A stretch of DNA of 42,738 nucleotides from DATGMP01 sp035293565 (GTDB taxonomy: Bacteria; Pseudomonadota; Alphaproteobacteria; BOG-932; Roseiterribacteraceae). The notes beneath the pieces were generated by a model. It was not told the origin of the DNA, did not search any database, and saw nothing but the letters and a program-made list of their open reading frames with translations. The stretch covers positions 1-42,738 of the forward strand of contig DATGMP010000055.1 of NCBI GenBank assembly GCA_035293565.1, in the 5' to 3' direction. Below, piece by piece: positions 24,081-33,905 of this stretch; position 1 is the stretch's first letter, and every line of letters begins with the position of its first letter. The position numbers and the translations under genes were made by a program.

Positions 24081-25919
24081 ATGCCGCAGCTACGCTCCCG
24101 CACGACGACGCACGGGCGCAACCAGGCTGGCGCCCGGGGCCTCTGGCGGGCCACGGGCATGAAGGACAGCGATTTCGGCAAGCCGATCGTGGCTGTGGCC
24201 AACTCCTTCACCCAGTTCGTGCCCGGGCACGTGCATCTGAAGGATCTAGGCCAGCTGGTCGCGCGCGAGATCGAGGCGGCAGGGGGCGTCGCCAAGGAAT
24301 TCAACACGATCGCCGTCGATGACGGCATCGCGATGGGCCATGACGGCATGCTCTACAGCCTGCCCTCGCGGGAGATCATCGCGGATTCGATCGAGTACAT
24401 GGTGAACGCGCACTGCGCCGACGCCATCGTCTGCATCTCCAATTGCGACAAGATCACGCCCGGCATGCTGATGGCGGCCTTGAGGCTCAATATCCCGGCG
24501 GTGTTCGTCTCCGGCGGACCGATGGAGGCCGGCAAGGTCCAGCTCAAGGGCAAGGTCCATGCGGTCGATGTGGTCGACGCCATGGTGGTGGCGGCCGATT
24601 CCAGCGTCTCCGACGAGGAGGTGCAGGCCGTCGAGCGTTCAGCCTGCCCGACCTGCGGTTCCTGCTCGGGCATGTTCACCGCTAACTCGATGAACTGCCT
24701 GACGGAAGCGCTCGGCCTGTCGCTGCCCGGCAATGGCTCGGTGCTCGCGACTCATGCCGACCGCAAGCGGCTTTTCGTCGAAGCCGGTCACCTGATCGTC
24801 GATCTCGCGCGCCGATACTACGAGCAGGAGGACGGCTCGGTGCTGCCGCGCGCGATCGCCTCCTTCAAGGCGTTCGAGAATGCGATGACGATGGATATCG
24901 CGATGGGCGGCTCGACCAATACAGTGCTGCACCTTCTGGCGGCGGCTTACGAGGGCGAGGTGCCGTTCACCATGGCGGACATCGACCGTTTGTCGCGCAA
25001 GGTCCCGGTGCTGTGCAAGGTCGCGCCGTCGGTGCCCGACGTTCATATGGAGGACGTGCATCGGGCCGGCGGCGTGATGGCGATCCTGGGCGAGCTCGAT
25101 CGCGCGGGACTGATTCATCACGAATTGCCGACGGTGCACTCGGAGACGTTGGCCGCGGCGCTCGACCGATGGGATGTGAAGCGCGGCACCAGCAAGACGA
25201 CCACGAGCTTCTACCGGGCAGCCCCGGGCGGCGTGCCGACGATGGAGGCGTTCAGCCAAGAGGCGCGCTACGGCGAGCTGGATCTCGATCGCGAGAAGGG
25301 CGTGATCCGCGACGCGGCGCACGCCTTCAGCAAGGATGGCGGGTTGGCGGTTCTGACGGGCAATCTGGCCGAGGATGGCTGCATCGTGAAGACCGCCGGC
25401 GTCGATGCCTCGAACCTCGTGTTCGCCGGGCCGGCGCGGATCTTCGAGAGCCAGGAAGCGGCCGTCGCCGGCATTTTGGGGGGCGCGGTGAAGGAGGGCG
25501 ACGTCGTCCTCATCCGCTATGAGGGCCCACGTGGCGGGCCGGGCATGCAGGAGATGCTGTACCCGACCAGCTATCTGAAGGCCCGCGGGCTCGGCAAGGC
25601 CTGCGCGCTGGTCACCGACGGACGCTTCTCGGGCGGTACTTCGGGCCTTTCAATCGGCCATGTTTCGCCGGAAGCGGCCGAGGGCGGCCTGATCGGCTTG
25701 GTTGAGGAAGGGGACCGAATCGAGATCGATATCCCGAACCGCCGGATCAATCTCGCGGTTCCGGCCGAGGAGCTCGCGCGTCGACGAGCGGCGATGGACG
25801 CCAGGGGGCGGAATGCTTGGAAACCGGCCACCCGCAAACGCAAGGTTACGGCCGCCCTCAAAGCTTACGCTCTGCTCACAACAAGCGCAGCGAGGGGCGC
25901 TGTCCGGGTTGTCGAATGA
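24081..25919 (+). CDS. ilvD: Dihydroxy-acid dehydratase
   Basis: A 612-residue IlvD, close in length and sequence to the E. coli enzyme. It dehydrates 2,3-dihydroxyisovalerate and 2,3-dihydroxy-3-methylvalerate in valine, leucine and isoleucine synthesis. Start ATG 24081 has an ideal AGGAGGAA site eight bases away; an ATG at 24045 in the same frame would add twelve residues and is not favoured. Typical features are RSRTTTHGRNQAGARGLWRA, FNTIAVDDGIAMGHDGMLYS, Fe-S cysteines in CISNCDKITPG (Cys118, Cys122) and CPTCGSCSGMF (Cys189, Cys192, Cys195), and GRFSGGTSGLSIGHVSPEA. The match to the E. coli type suggests an oxygen-sensitive [4Fe-4S] cluster. It stands alone, without other ilv genes. Confidence 0.97.
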   Translation: MPQLRSRTTTHGRNQAGARGLWRATGMKDSDFGKPIVAVANSFTQFVPGHVHLKDLGQLVAREIEAAGGVAKEFNTIAVDDGIAMGHDGMLYSLPSREIIADSIEYMVNAHCADAIVCISNCDKITPGMLMAALRLNIPAVFVSGGPMEAGKVQLKGKVHAVDVVDAMVVAADSSVSDEEVQAVERSACPTCGSCSGMFTANSMNCLTEALGLSLPGNGSVLATHADRKRLFVEAGHLIVDLARRYYEQEDGSVLPRAIASFKAFENAMTMDIAMGGSTNTVLHLLAAAYEGEVPFTMADIDRLSRKVPVLCKVAPSVPDVHMEDVHRAGGVMAILGELDRAGLIHHELPTVHSETLAAALDRWDVKRGTSKTTTSFYRAAPGGVPTMEAFSQEARYGELDLDREKGVIRDAAHAFSKDGGLAVLTGNLAEDGCIVKTAGVDASNLVFAGPARIFESQEAAVAGILGGAVKEGDVVLIRYEGPRGGPGMQEMLYPTSYLKARGLGKACALVTDGRFSGGTSGLSIGHVSPEAAEGGLIGLVEEGDRIEIDIPNRRINLAVPAEELARRRAAMDARGRNAWKPATRKRKVTAALKAYALLTTSAARGAVRVVE

Positions 25920-26038
25920 GCCAAGCCCGGCGGTGGGAATAGCAATCGCGATACGCGACTGGTAAACTTCCTTTTAGCGCGCCGCGAGTAAGTCTCGGTC
26001 GTACTCTACGCTGACCGGTACGAGGATTCTTTCGCGAA

Positions 26039-29000
26039 ATGTTAACCGCCCCAGCGCCCGTAACCGAACCGGAAAGGCTGGAAGCGCTTCGTTCCTACGG
26101 TCTCCTGGACACCCAGCCCGAGGAGTCGTTCGATTCGATCGTTCGGGCCGCGGCGCGCGTCTGCGAGGTTTCCATCGCGTTCGTGGGCCTGATCGACCGT
26201 GGCCGCGAGTGGTTCAAATCGGTCCAAGGATTTGGTGAGCTCCGGGCTTTGCCGCGCGAACTCGCCTTCGGTACGCACGCGATCCTTGGCTCGGACATCC
26301 TCGAAGTCCCGGATTTGCGCGCGGATATTCGGTTTCGTGATCATCCGCTCGTTCTGAAAGAGCCGATGATCCGATTTTATGCCGGGGCGCCTCTGATCGA
26401 CGCTCGAGGTCACCGCCTCGGCACATTGTCCGTCATGGATCGGGAGCCGCGCCGATTGACGCCGAGCCAGCGGGCGACGTTGGCGGATCTCGCGACAGCC
26501 GTGATGAGCCTCATCGCAGCGCAGAAGACAGGTGTCGCGGCGGAACCTCGTACGGATGAGGAAGATCGGCAGCTCGTAATCGAGGCGGCGCCGATCGCAA
26601 CGCTCCTGATCGACGGACACGGGATCATTCGATTTGCGAATTCGCGCGTCGAGTACCAGTTCGGCTGCGGCCCGGGCAAGCTTTCGGGAAAGTCCGTCGA
26701 CATTCTTTTTCCTGAGCGGCTGAAGCCCGATCTGCAGGATCTGAACGCGCTCACTGTCGGCTCCCGGCGCTGGACCGCGATCAGTGGTCGGACGCTCTAC
26801 TGCATACGCCGCGACGGGTTGGAATTTCCGGTCGAGCTCGGACTGAATGCGATCGATTCGAATGATGGCCGTCTGTTCGTCGCGGCGATTATCGACATAT
26901 CGGAGCGGCGCGCCCAGGAAGCCGCGCTGCGCACGAGCGAGTCGCGCTATCGGCTGTTGGCGGACAATGCGAGTGATCTGATCGTTCAGCATGATTTCGC
27001 GGATCGCAGAGCCTATGTGTCGCCCGCTTCGCGCCGGATGTTGGGTTACGAGCCCGACGAATTCGCGCGCATACCCGGGGACCAGATTTCCCATCCGGAT
27101 GATTGGGAGATCCTTCGTGACACCTTCGACAGCCTGAAGACGGGGCGGGAAGAAGCAGCCGTCGCGTACCGGTTGAAGCACAAGGATGGCCATTATGTGT
27201 GGGTCGAGGCTTCGATCCACAGGATCGCCGAGAAGGACGAGGCTGGAGCGGCGGTGATCACGACGATCCGCGAGATCGGTGCCCGCAAGCAAACCGAGGA
27301 CGCGCTTCGAAGCAGCGAGGAGAGGTTCCGCCTCTCCTTCGAAAACGCGTCCTACGGGATGGGATTGGTTTCAACCGAAGGCAGATGGCTCAAGGTCAAT
27401 GCAGCGGTGTGCCGGATGCTCGGCTATTCGGAAGCGGAGCTTCTCGCGACCGATTTCCAATCGATCACCCATCCCGACGATCTCGAATCCGATCTCGATC
27501 AATTGCGCGCGACGCTCGCCGGCGACATCGATTCCTATCAAATGGAAAAACGCTATTGCCGGAAGGACGGAACGATCATCTGGGTCGTTCTCGGCGTTTC
27601 TCTGGTCCGCAGCGCGGATGGAAAGCCGCTGCACTTCGTCTCTCAGATCGAGGACATCACCGAGCGCAAACGAACGCAGGACGCGCTTCGCGAAAGCGAG
27701 ATCCGCTACCGAACGTTGGCGGACAACACATCCGACCTGATTACGCTGCAGAATGCCGATCGGTGGGGGCAGTATGCGTCACCGGCTAGCCGCCGCATGC
27801 TGGGATACGAGCCGGAGGAGCTGCTGCGGATGACCCCCGAGCAGCTCGTCCATCCCGATGATCTCGCCCAGCATTCCGAACATCTATCGACGTTATCGCG
27901 CGAACGGCCGAGCTCGAAATATGTCCACCGCCTGCGCCGAAAAGATGAAACCTATATCTGGGTGGAGGCAGTCTATCACTGGGTGGCGGAAGGATCCGAT
28001 GGACAACAACAGATCCTGTCCATCGTGCGCGACATCTCCGAACGGAAAGCCGCCGAGGATGCGGCGCATCGCACCCAGGCGCTCCTAAACGACGCAATCG
28101 CCGCGATCGACGACGGAATCGCGATCTACGACTCCCAGGATCGGCTGATCGTCTCGAATGCGGCGATGCGCAGGCTCGTCGCCAGCCCGGCAGAGCTGTT
28201 CGAGCCTGGTCGCTCCTTCACCGACATAACGACCAATATTCGCGGCGACGGGGATACGGTTTGGGGAGCGGGCACGATCGACGAGCAGGTGGGTGAAAGC
28301 ATGCGCCAATATCGGCGGGCGGACGGTACACCCAGAGAGCAACTGATGCCTGACGGCACTTGGCTCCTCGGCAGATATTATCGCACGCAAGAAGGCGGCG
28401 TCGTGGGCATGGTGTCCGATATCACGGCGCTCAAGCTTGCCGCGCTCGAGATCGACCAGGCTCGTGCGAAGGCGGAAGCCGCCAACGAAGCCAAGAGCAA
28501 TTTCCTAGCGAGCATGAGTCACGAGATCCGGACGCCGATGAACGGCGTCATCGGCTTCGCCGATATGCTGCTCGACAGTGATCTCTCCGAGAAGCAACGC
28601 GGCCAGGTCATGGGCCTCAAGGATGCGAGCAAGTCGCTGTTAGCCATCATCAACGACATTTTGGACATATCCAAGATCGAGGCCGGCAAGCTGGAGGTCG
28701 AGCGCATCGCGATGGAGCCGACAGCCATCGTCGACGGCGCGGCAGCGCTCCTTGGGCCTCAGATCTCGGCCAAGGGGTTGGAGCTCAGAATCGATCGCGG
28801 GTCGGATATTCCCGATTGGATCGAAGGCGATCCGACCAGGGTTCGGCAGATTCTTCTCAACTTCATGAGCAACGCGCTCAAATTCACCGAATTCGGCCAC
28901 ATCACGGTGCGCATGCGCCGGGAGCAAGAGGCTGGCCTGCCGATATTGAAATTCGAGGTCGAAGATACCGGCATCGGCATTCCGCTCGCGCGGCAGCATC

Positions 29001-29944
29001 TGCTGTTCCAGAGCTTCTCCCAGATCGACCGGTCGACGACGCGTCGCTACGGCGGCACCGGCCTCGGCCTCGCCATCTGCAAGCGTCTGGCTGAAGCGAT
29101 GGGCGGCTCGACCGGCGTGAAAAGCGAGCTCGGCCTCGGCAGCGTCTTTTGGTTCACGATGGCGCTCGTCGAGGCGGCGGCGCCTGCGGCAAGGCATGAG
29201 GCGCCGATCATCGTCGAAATTGGAGGCGCGGCGGCCAAAGTGCTCGTGGCAGAGGACCTGCCGATGAACCAGATCATCATCGAGTCGCTGCTGACGCGCG
29301 GCGGTCATCGCGTGACCCTCGTCGCCAACGGCGCGGAAGCGGTGCAAGCGGTTCAGGACGATGACTACGACCTGATCCTGATGGATATGGAGATGCCGGA
29401 GATGGACGGTGTCGAGGCGACGCGCGCGATTCGCGCGCTCGGCGAGCGCGTGCGCGACATCCCGATCGTCGCGCTGACGGCCAACGCGATGCTCGAGGAT
29501 GCCGAGAAGTGTCGTGCCGCCGGCATGAACGACTTCCTACCCAAGCCGATCGAGCGCGTCGATCTGATGGCCATGGTGTCCAAATGGACGGCCGACCAGC
29601 GCGCGCCGCCCCCCATCGTGCTCGATGAAAGCGTGCTAGGCGAGCTCGAAGGCATGATCGGTCGCGACCAGACGGCCCGTTTCGGAGCGATGTTCCGCCA
29701 CCGTGTTGAAGATCTGATGGTCGTCTGCGGCGCGGAGCAGACCGACCGTGCGCAGCTGGCTCACACCGCCCATAATCTGACCTCGATCGCCGGCAATTTC
29801 GGTTTCGTCGAGCTGATGGGACTGGCGCGCGAGCTGTCTTCGGCGATCAAGCGCGACACGCCCGGCGTCGAGCGACTCAGATCGGAAATCATCCAGGCCG
29901 CCGATCGAGCGCTCGAGGCGCTCGATCACCGATTCGGACAATGA
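26039..29944 (+). CDS. Soluble hybrid histidine kinase: GAF, five PAS, HisKA, HATPase, REC, HPt
   Basis: A 1301-residue sensor kinase with no membrane segment, so cytoplasmic. Order: GAF (about 20-165), PAS domains starting near 179, 304, 430, 557 and 682, a short coiled coil, HisKA with phospho-accepting His828 in SHEIRTPMNG, HATPase_c (NFMSNALKFT; DTGIGIP; GGTGLGLAI), a receiver domain from about 1066 with Asp1116 in LILMDMEMPEMDG, and an HPt domain with His1245 in AHTAHNLTSIAG. This is a complete His-Asp-His relay in one chain, lacking only a final response regulator, and none is encoded nearby. PAS2 and PAS4 are much more alike than the others, suggesting internal duplication. Signal unknown. 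The stop abuts the stop of the SDR gene. Confidence 0.95.
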   Translation: MLTAPAPVTEPERLEALRSYGLLDTQPEESFDSIVRAAARVCEVSIAFVGLIDRGREWFKSVQGFGELRALPRELAFGTHAILGSDILEVPDLRADIRFRDHPLVLKEPMIRFYAGAPLIDARGHRLGTLSVMDREPRRLTPSQRATLADLATAVMSLIAAQKTGVAAEPRTDEEDRQLVIEAAPIATLLIDGHGIIRFANSRVEYQFGCGPGKLSGKSVDILFPERLKPDLQDLNALTVGSRRWTAISGRTLYCIRRDGLEFPVELGLNAIDSNDGRLFVAAIIDISERRAQEAALRTSESRYRLLADNASDLIVQHDFADRRAYVSPASRRMLGYEPDEFARIPGDQISHPDDWEILRDTFDSLKTGREEAAVAYRLKHKDGHYVWVEASIHRIAEKDEAGAAVITTIREIGARKQTEDALRSSEERFRLSFENASYGMGLVSTEGRWLKVNAAVCRMLGYSEAELLATDFQSITHPDDLESDLDQLRATLAGDIDSYQMEKRYCRKDGTIIWVVLGVSLVRSADGKPLHFVSQIEDITERKRTQDALRESEIRYRTLADNTSDLITLQNADRWGQYASPASRRMLGYEPEELLRMTPEQLVHPDDLAQHSEHLSTLSRERPSSKYVHRLRRKDETYIWVEAVYHWVAEGSDGQQQILSIVRDISERKAAEDAAHRTQALLNDAIAAIDDGIAIYDSQDRLIVSNAAMRRLVASPAELFEPGRSFTDITTNIRGDGDTVWGAGTIDEQVGESMRQYRRADGTPREQLMPDGTWLLGRYYRTQEGGVVGMVSDITALKLAALEIDQARAKAEAANEAKSNFLASMSHEIRTPMNGVIGFADMLLDSDLSEKQRGQVMGLKDASKSLLAIINDILDISKIEAGKLEVERIAMEPTAIVDGAAALLGPQISAKGLELRIDRGSDIPDWIEGDPTRVRQILLNFMSNALKFTEFGHITVRMRREQEAGLPILKFEVEDTGIGIPLARQHLLFQSFSQIDRSTTRRYGGTGLGLAICKRLAEAMGGSTGVKSELGLGSVFWFTMALVEAAAPAARHEAPIIVEIGGAAAKVLVAEDLPMNQIIIESLLTRGGHRVTLVANGAEAVQAVQDDDYDLILMDMEMPEMDGVEATRAIRALGERVRDIPIVALTANAMLEDAEKCRAAGMNDFLPKPIERVDLMAMVSKWTADQRAPPPIVLDESVLGELEGMIGRDQTARFGAMFRHRVEDLMVVCGAEQTDRAQLAHTAHNLTSIAGNFGFVELMGLARELSSAIKRDTPGVERLRSEIIQAADRALEALDHRFGQ

Positions 29945-30790
29945 TCAGCTCGGGATCTTGCCGCGCTTCAGCGTCGCGAGCTTCTCCTTGCCGATCATCT
30001 GCTCGACCATCGCGGTAAGGTCGGGGTTCTTGCGAATCTCGTTGCCGCCATCGACCGCGAAGCTCTGGCCCGTCACCCACGAGGATTCGGGACCGGCCAG
30101 GTAGCGCACCGCCTCCGCGATGTCTTCCGGCTCGCCGGCGCGGCCGAGCGGGAACTCGGCGATAAAAAGCTTCAGGACATCCTCCGACCCGAACATCGGT
30201 CCCGTCGCGTCGCTCCGCGTGAGGCCCGGCCGCACCGCATTGATGCGAATGCCGGCGGATCCGAGCTCCTCGGCGGCTGCCCGAACGAAATTCTCCAGCG
30301 CGCCCTTACCCGTGTGATAGGCGGCGAGATAGGCGAAGGGCAGCTTGGCCGCCGTGGAGGAGATGCAGACGATCGCGCCGCCCGGCTCCATCAGCGGCAC
30401 GCCGTGACGAACGGCGAGGAAAGTCGTCACGACATTGATCTCGAAGGAATGACGGAAATCGTCGGCCGTGGAGAGAAGGAAAGGGGAAAACCCGCCGCCG
30501 CCCACCGTCGGAACCAGGATATCGAGACGATTCTGGATCGCGTAGGCCTTCTGGATGCCGCGCTTGACGTCCTCTTCCTTGCCGGCATCGCCTGCGAAGA
30601 GCTCGAGCCGCGCATCGGGCACGGCCGCCAGGATCTTCGCCTTGGCCTCCTCGAGCGCGCCCGCGCGGCGGCCCATCATCAAGACCGCCGCGCCGTCGCG
30701 GGCCAGCAGCGTGACGCTCGCCGTGCCGATGCCGCCGCTGGCTCCGGTCACGAACGCGGTCTTTCCCGCCAGAACACGCTCTCCGGTCAT
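29945..30790 (-). CDS. Short-chain dehydrogenase/reductase (SDR)
   Basis: A 281-residue classical SDR on the minus strand, last gene of a four-gene operon. Start ATG 30790 follows GGAGACGGGAA; the frame is open further upstream to 31051 but that overlaps the AtuA-family gene. Residues 14-22 (VTGASGGIG) are the NAD(P)-binding Rossmann motif. The catalytic part has ISS with the serine, and YHTGKGALENF with the YxxxK pair. The end has GQSFAVDGG, normal for the family. The enzyme presumably oxidises or reduces a hydroxyl/keto group of the intermediate handled by its operon neighbours. A REP-like hairpin lies in the 61-base gap upstream. Confidence 0.92.
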   Translation of the reverse strand: MTGERVLAGKTAFVTGASGGIGTASVTLLARDGAAVLMMGRRAGALEEAKAKILAAVPDARLELFAGDAGKEEDVKRGIQKAYAIQNRLDILVPTVGGGGFSPFLLSTADDFRHSFEINVVTTFLAVRHGVPLMEPGGAIVCISSTAAKLPFAYLAAYHTGKGALENFVRAAAEELGSAGIRINAVRPGLTRSDATGPMFGSEDVLKLFIAEFPLGRAGEPEDIAEAVRYLAGPESSWVTGQSFAVDGGNEIRKNPDLTAMVEQMIGKEKLATLKRGKIPS

Positions 30791-30814
30791 TTCCCGTCTC
30801 CATTCTCTTGGTTT

Positions 30815-30840
30815 GTCATTCCGGCTTTCGCGGGAATGAC
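30815..30840. repeat. REP-like short hairpin
   Basis: GTCATTCC (30815-30822) and GGAATGAC (30833-30840) pair perfectly across a 10-base loop containing GGCTTTCGCG. The form GTCATTCC...GCGGGAATGAC is a widespread dispersed intergenic hairpin of proteobacteria, as I recall it. It sits between the AtuA-family and SDR genes, inside what should be one transcript. Confidence 0.6.
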
Positions 30841-30851
30841 GACGAAGGAAC

Positions 30852-32690
30852 CTAGCCGGTCGGTCGGTCGACTTGAAGGGCCGCGCCAACCGCGGGCGGC
30901 ACCGGGATCGGGAATTCGAGCAGCTGCTGCGCCATTCCCTTGGCCGCGCTGTCGAGCCTCGGCGAGGAGTTGATCCCGCCCGCCAGCGAATCATGCACCA
31001 CGAAGTTGAGCGCGCTGATCCCGGGCACCTCGTAGCGATCGACGCGCGCATGTTCGGCGTCAGCCAGGAAATGCCGGTACCAGGCGCCGACCGCCTTCGG
31101 GGTCAAAGCGGCACGGATATAGGGGAGATAGTCGGGCTTGCGCGCGATCGCCGCGACATTGAAGAGATCGCCCTTGTCGCCGCTGCGCCCCCAGGCCAGC
31201 GCGATGAGCGGGACGGAGGTCCAGCCCGGCTCCGACGCTGGAGCGGGTGTGGAGCGCGGCCGCTCGATCATGCCCGGATTGAAACCACCGTCGACGGAAA
31301 CGGGCGCAGGTTCGCTTCGGCCGTCAATCGTGACGGTGGCCTCGACCTCCTTCTTGTCGATCAGGAACGAGAACAGCTTCGTGATCGGCAGCGCGCGCGG
31401 CATCGCGTTCGCAAGGCCGATCGACGTGCCGACCGACATATTCATGGTCGCCGAATTCTGCTCGCGCCAAAATAGCTCGCAGGCCCGTGGGTCTTCGTGA
31501 TCGACGACGATCTTGCAGATCACTTCGCGGCTGTTCGTGATCTTCGCGCGCGCCCCATAGCCGGCTTCGCCGCCCAGCAGCTCGACATGAGTCGATGACC
31601 AATCGGCCATATTGCGATCGCGGAGCATCTTGCGCGTGCGGCCGAGAATCGCGTCGGCCTGCCGCCGCGCTTTGGCCGGCGCATCGATCCCGATGATCGG
31701 AGTCAGCGCGACAGCGCGCCAGCCGTCGTCATAGGTGACGCAGACCTTAAAGGTCGAGGTCGGCGGATAGCCTTTGGCGCCGGAGATTTTCACGCGGTCG
31801 GGTCCGACCTGCTCGAGCTTAACCTGGGTGAAATCGCAAACCGCGTCGGGCACGTAATAGGCCTGCGGATCGCTGACTTCGTAAAGCAGCTGCTCGGCCA
31901 CCGTGCCGACCGAGACCTTGCCGCCGGTGCCGGGCGGCTTGGTTATGACAAGCGTGCCGTCGGCGCGGCATTCGCCGATCGGGAATCCCGTATTCTCCCA
32001 ATCCGGCACGTCGCGCCAATCGGTGAAGGTGCCGCCGGTCACCTGGCAGCCGCATTCGAGCAAATGTCCCGCGACGGTGCCCGCGGCCAGAAGATCGTGG
32101 TCGCCCGGCTTCCAGCCGAACTCATGGATCAGCGGCCCCAGAATGAGCGCGCTGTCGACGACGCGGCCGGTGATGACGACATCGGCTCCTTTGGCGAGCG
32201 CGGCCGCGATCGGGAAGCCGCCGAAATAGGCATTGGCGCTGATGACCTTGTCCGGAAAAGACGCGCCCGAGAACATGTCCTTGACGCCATCGCGTTTGAA
32301 CGCGTCGACGCGACCGCGCAGATCGTCGCCCTCGACGGTCGCGACCTTGAGCGGCACGTTGAGCTCCGCGGCCTTGCGCTCGAGCAGCTTCGCCAGCCCC
32401 TTCGGATTGAGGCCGCCGGCATTGGCGACGACCTTGATGCGGCGCGCTTTGATCTCGGCGAGATGAGGCCCGATATGGATGTCGACGAACTCCGGCATGA
32501 AGCCGGACTCGGGATTCATCGCCATCATCTTGCCGAAGATTCCCATCGAGCCTTCGGCCAGATAATCGAAGACGAGATAGTCGAGCGCGGGCGCGGTCAG
32601 AAGCTGGCCGACCGCCATCGCGCTGTCGACGAACGCACCCGACGCGCCGCCGATCCGAACGACCCGCTCGTCCTCCTTGGCCGCTGCCAT
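30852..32690 (-). CDS. AtuA-family (DUF1446) acyclic terpene utilisation-like protein
   Basis: A 612-residue protein on the minus strand. The N-terminal 450 residues match DUF1446/AtuA: VRIGGASGAFVDSA, DYLVFDYLAEGSMGI, VVANAGGLNPKGLA, ADVVITGRVVDSALILGPL and HLLECGCQVTGG. The last 100 residues, beginning SVPLIALAWGRSGDKGDLFN, correspond to the ferredoxin-fold domain seen at the C-terminus of AtuA proteins. AtuA was named for the citronellol/geraniol degradation cluster of Pseudomonas, but its reaction is not settled. No AtuC/F carboxylase or AtuH-type genes are here, so a terpene substrate should not be assumed. The start lies one base from the stop of the amidohydrolase upstream, implying tight coupling. 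Confidence 0.9.
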   Translation of the reverse strand: MAAAKEDERVVRIGGASGAFVDSAMAVGQLLTAPALDYLVFDYLAEGSMGIFGKMMAMNPESGFMPEFVDIHIGPHLAEIKARRIKVVANAGGLNPKGLAKLLERKAAELNVPLKVATVEGDDLRGRVDAFKRDGVKDMFSGASFPDKVISANAYFGGFPIAAALAKGADVVITGRVVDSALILGPLIHEFGWKPGDHDLLAAGTVAGHLLECGCQVTGGTFTDWRDVPDWENTGFPIGECRADGTLVITKPPGTGGKVSVGTVAEQLLYEVSDPQAYYVPDAVCDFTQVKLEQVGPDRVKISGAKGYPPTSTFKVCVTYDDGWRAVALTPIIGIDAPAKARRQADAILGRTRKMLRDRNMADWSSTHVELLGGEAGYGARAKITNSREVICKIVVDHEDPRACELFWREQNSATMNMSVGTSIGLANAMPRALPITKLFSFLIDKKEVEATVTIDGRSEPAPVSVDGGFNPGMIERPRSTPAPASEPGWTSVPLIALAWGRSGDKGDLFNVAAIARKPDYLPYIRAALTPKAVGAWYRHFLADAEHARVDRYEVPGISALNFVVHDSLAGGINSSPRLDSAAKGMAQQLLEFPIPVPPAVGAALQVDRPTG

Positions 32691-32691
32691 T

Positions 32692-33888
32692 TCAGGCGGC
32701 CAAATCGAGCTGGTAGAGCTCGGCGGCGTTGTCGAAGAGGATGCGGCGGCGCAGCGCCTCGCTCTCCTTGCCCAGCCCCGCGTCGATGGTTTCCGTCACA
32801 TGCCGGTCGCCATAGAGGCAGGTGACATGCGGGAAATCGGTCTCGAACAGGATGTTGTTGATACCGACCTTTTCGAGAATCGTCCGGTTGATGTCGCGTT
32901 CGAACCAGTAGCAGGCATAGATCTGCCGCCGGAAATACTCGCTGGGCTTCATCGTGAATTCGGGCCGGGTCTTCCAAAGCCGGACCGTGTCGAAATGATA
33001 GTCGACGGCGTCGAGCATGAACGGAATCCAGCCGACGCCGCTCTCGACCGAGATGAATTTGAGCTTGGGGTAACGGGCCAGCACGCCCGAGAAGAGCAGG
33101 TCGGTGATCTGCGTCGCGTTGATGAAGAACAGGTCGACCGTCGTCCGCGCATAGGTCGCGGCCCAGCCGTCGGCCTTGAGCCGCTTCGGCGTGTACATGT
33201 CCTTCGACGGATCCAGGAAATCGCCGCTGCCGATATGGAAGCTGATCGGCAGGCCTGACGCCTCGGCCGCCGCCCAGAACGGATTCCAGTGCGGGTCGGC
33301 CAGCACCGGCAGGCCGTAATCCTGCGGCGCCGCGGTGAAGAGGATTCCCTTGAAGCCTTTCTTGGCGCAGCGCTCGATCTCCTTCGCCATCGACGGCACG
33401 TCCCAGAAGGGCATCGCCATCACCGGGATGAAACGCTTGGGCGCGGGCGCGATCCAGTCGAGCTGGAAATCATTGTAGGCCTGCACGCAGGCCATCATCA
33501 GCTCGGCGTTATCCATCTTGAGGAACACCTGGTTCCCGAAGCCGCCGACATTGGGGTAGAGCACCTGCGCCCAGCAGCCGATCTCGTCCATATAGGCGAG
33601 CCGCGCCGTCGCGTCATAGGAGCCCTTGTGCGCCGCCTCATAGCTCGGCGGATGGCTGGGGAAGGGCTCGTCCCAGCCGGCATTCGCGGCCGACGCCGCG
33701 CCATACATCTGCTTGCCGTTGATGAACCAGAACTGCTCCGGCTCACCCTGCACGTTCTTCGCCCACTGCACATGGGGCACGAGCTCCTTCCATTTGGAAG
33801 GCACGCGCGCGGTCCACACGTCGGCCGGTTCGCTGATATGCGTATCGCTGTCGATGATCCGATAATCCTTGGCTGTCTTCATCGTCAT
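32692..33888 (-). CDS. Amidohydrolase_2 family protein (ACMSD-like fold)
   Basis: A 398-residue TIM-barrel metal-dependent hydrolase or decarboxylase on the minus strand. The N-terminal IIDSDTHISEP holds the Asp15-Thr-His17 metal motif in the DxDTH form common in catabolic members. Later conserved features are FHIGSGDF, the FISVESGVGWIPF strand with its acid, and ILFETDFPHVTC near the C-terminus with the barrel aspartate. Relatives include aminocarboxymuconate-semialdehyde decarboxylase and several uncharacterised enzymes found beside AtuA-type genes. It is the second gene of the operon: 17 bases after the D-aminoacylase-like gene and one base before the AtuA gene. Substrate unknown. Confidence 0.9.
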   Translation of the reverse strand: MTMKTAKDYRIIDSDTHISEPADVWTARVPSKWKELVPHVQWAKNVQGEPEQFWFINGKQMYGAASAANAGWDEPFPSHPPSYEAAHKGSYDATARLAYMDEIGCWAQVLYPNVGGFGNQVFLKMDNAELMMACVQAYNDFQLDWIAPAPKRFIPVMAMPFWDVPSMAKEIERCAKKGFKGILFTAAPQDYGLPVLADPHWNPFWAAAEASGLPISFHIGSGDFLDPSKDMYTPKRLKADGWAATYARTTVDLFFINATQITDLLFSGVLARYPKLKFISVESGVGWIPFMLDAVDYHFDTVRLWKTRPEFTMKPSEYFRRQIYACYWFERDINRTILEKVGINNILFETDFPHVTCLYGDRHVTETIDAGLGKESEALRRRILFDNAAELYQLDLAA

Positions 33889-33905
33889 TCTCGCTCCGAT
33901 GTGGA

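Noticed and set aside
25920..26038. Promoter for the hybrid kinase
   Set aside because: No convincing -35/-10 pair at acceptable spacing was found in the 119-base gap, although one must exist here or upstream.
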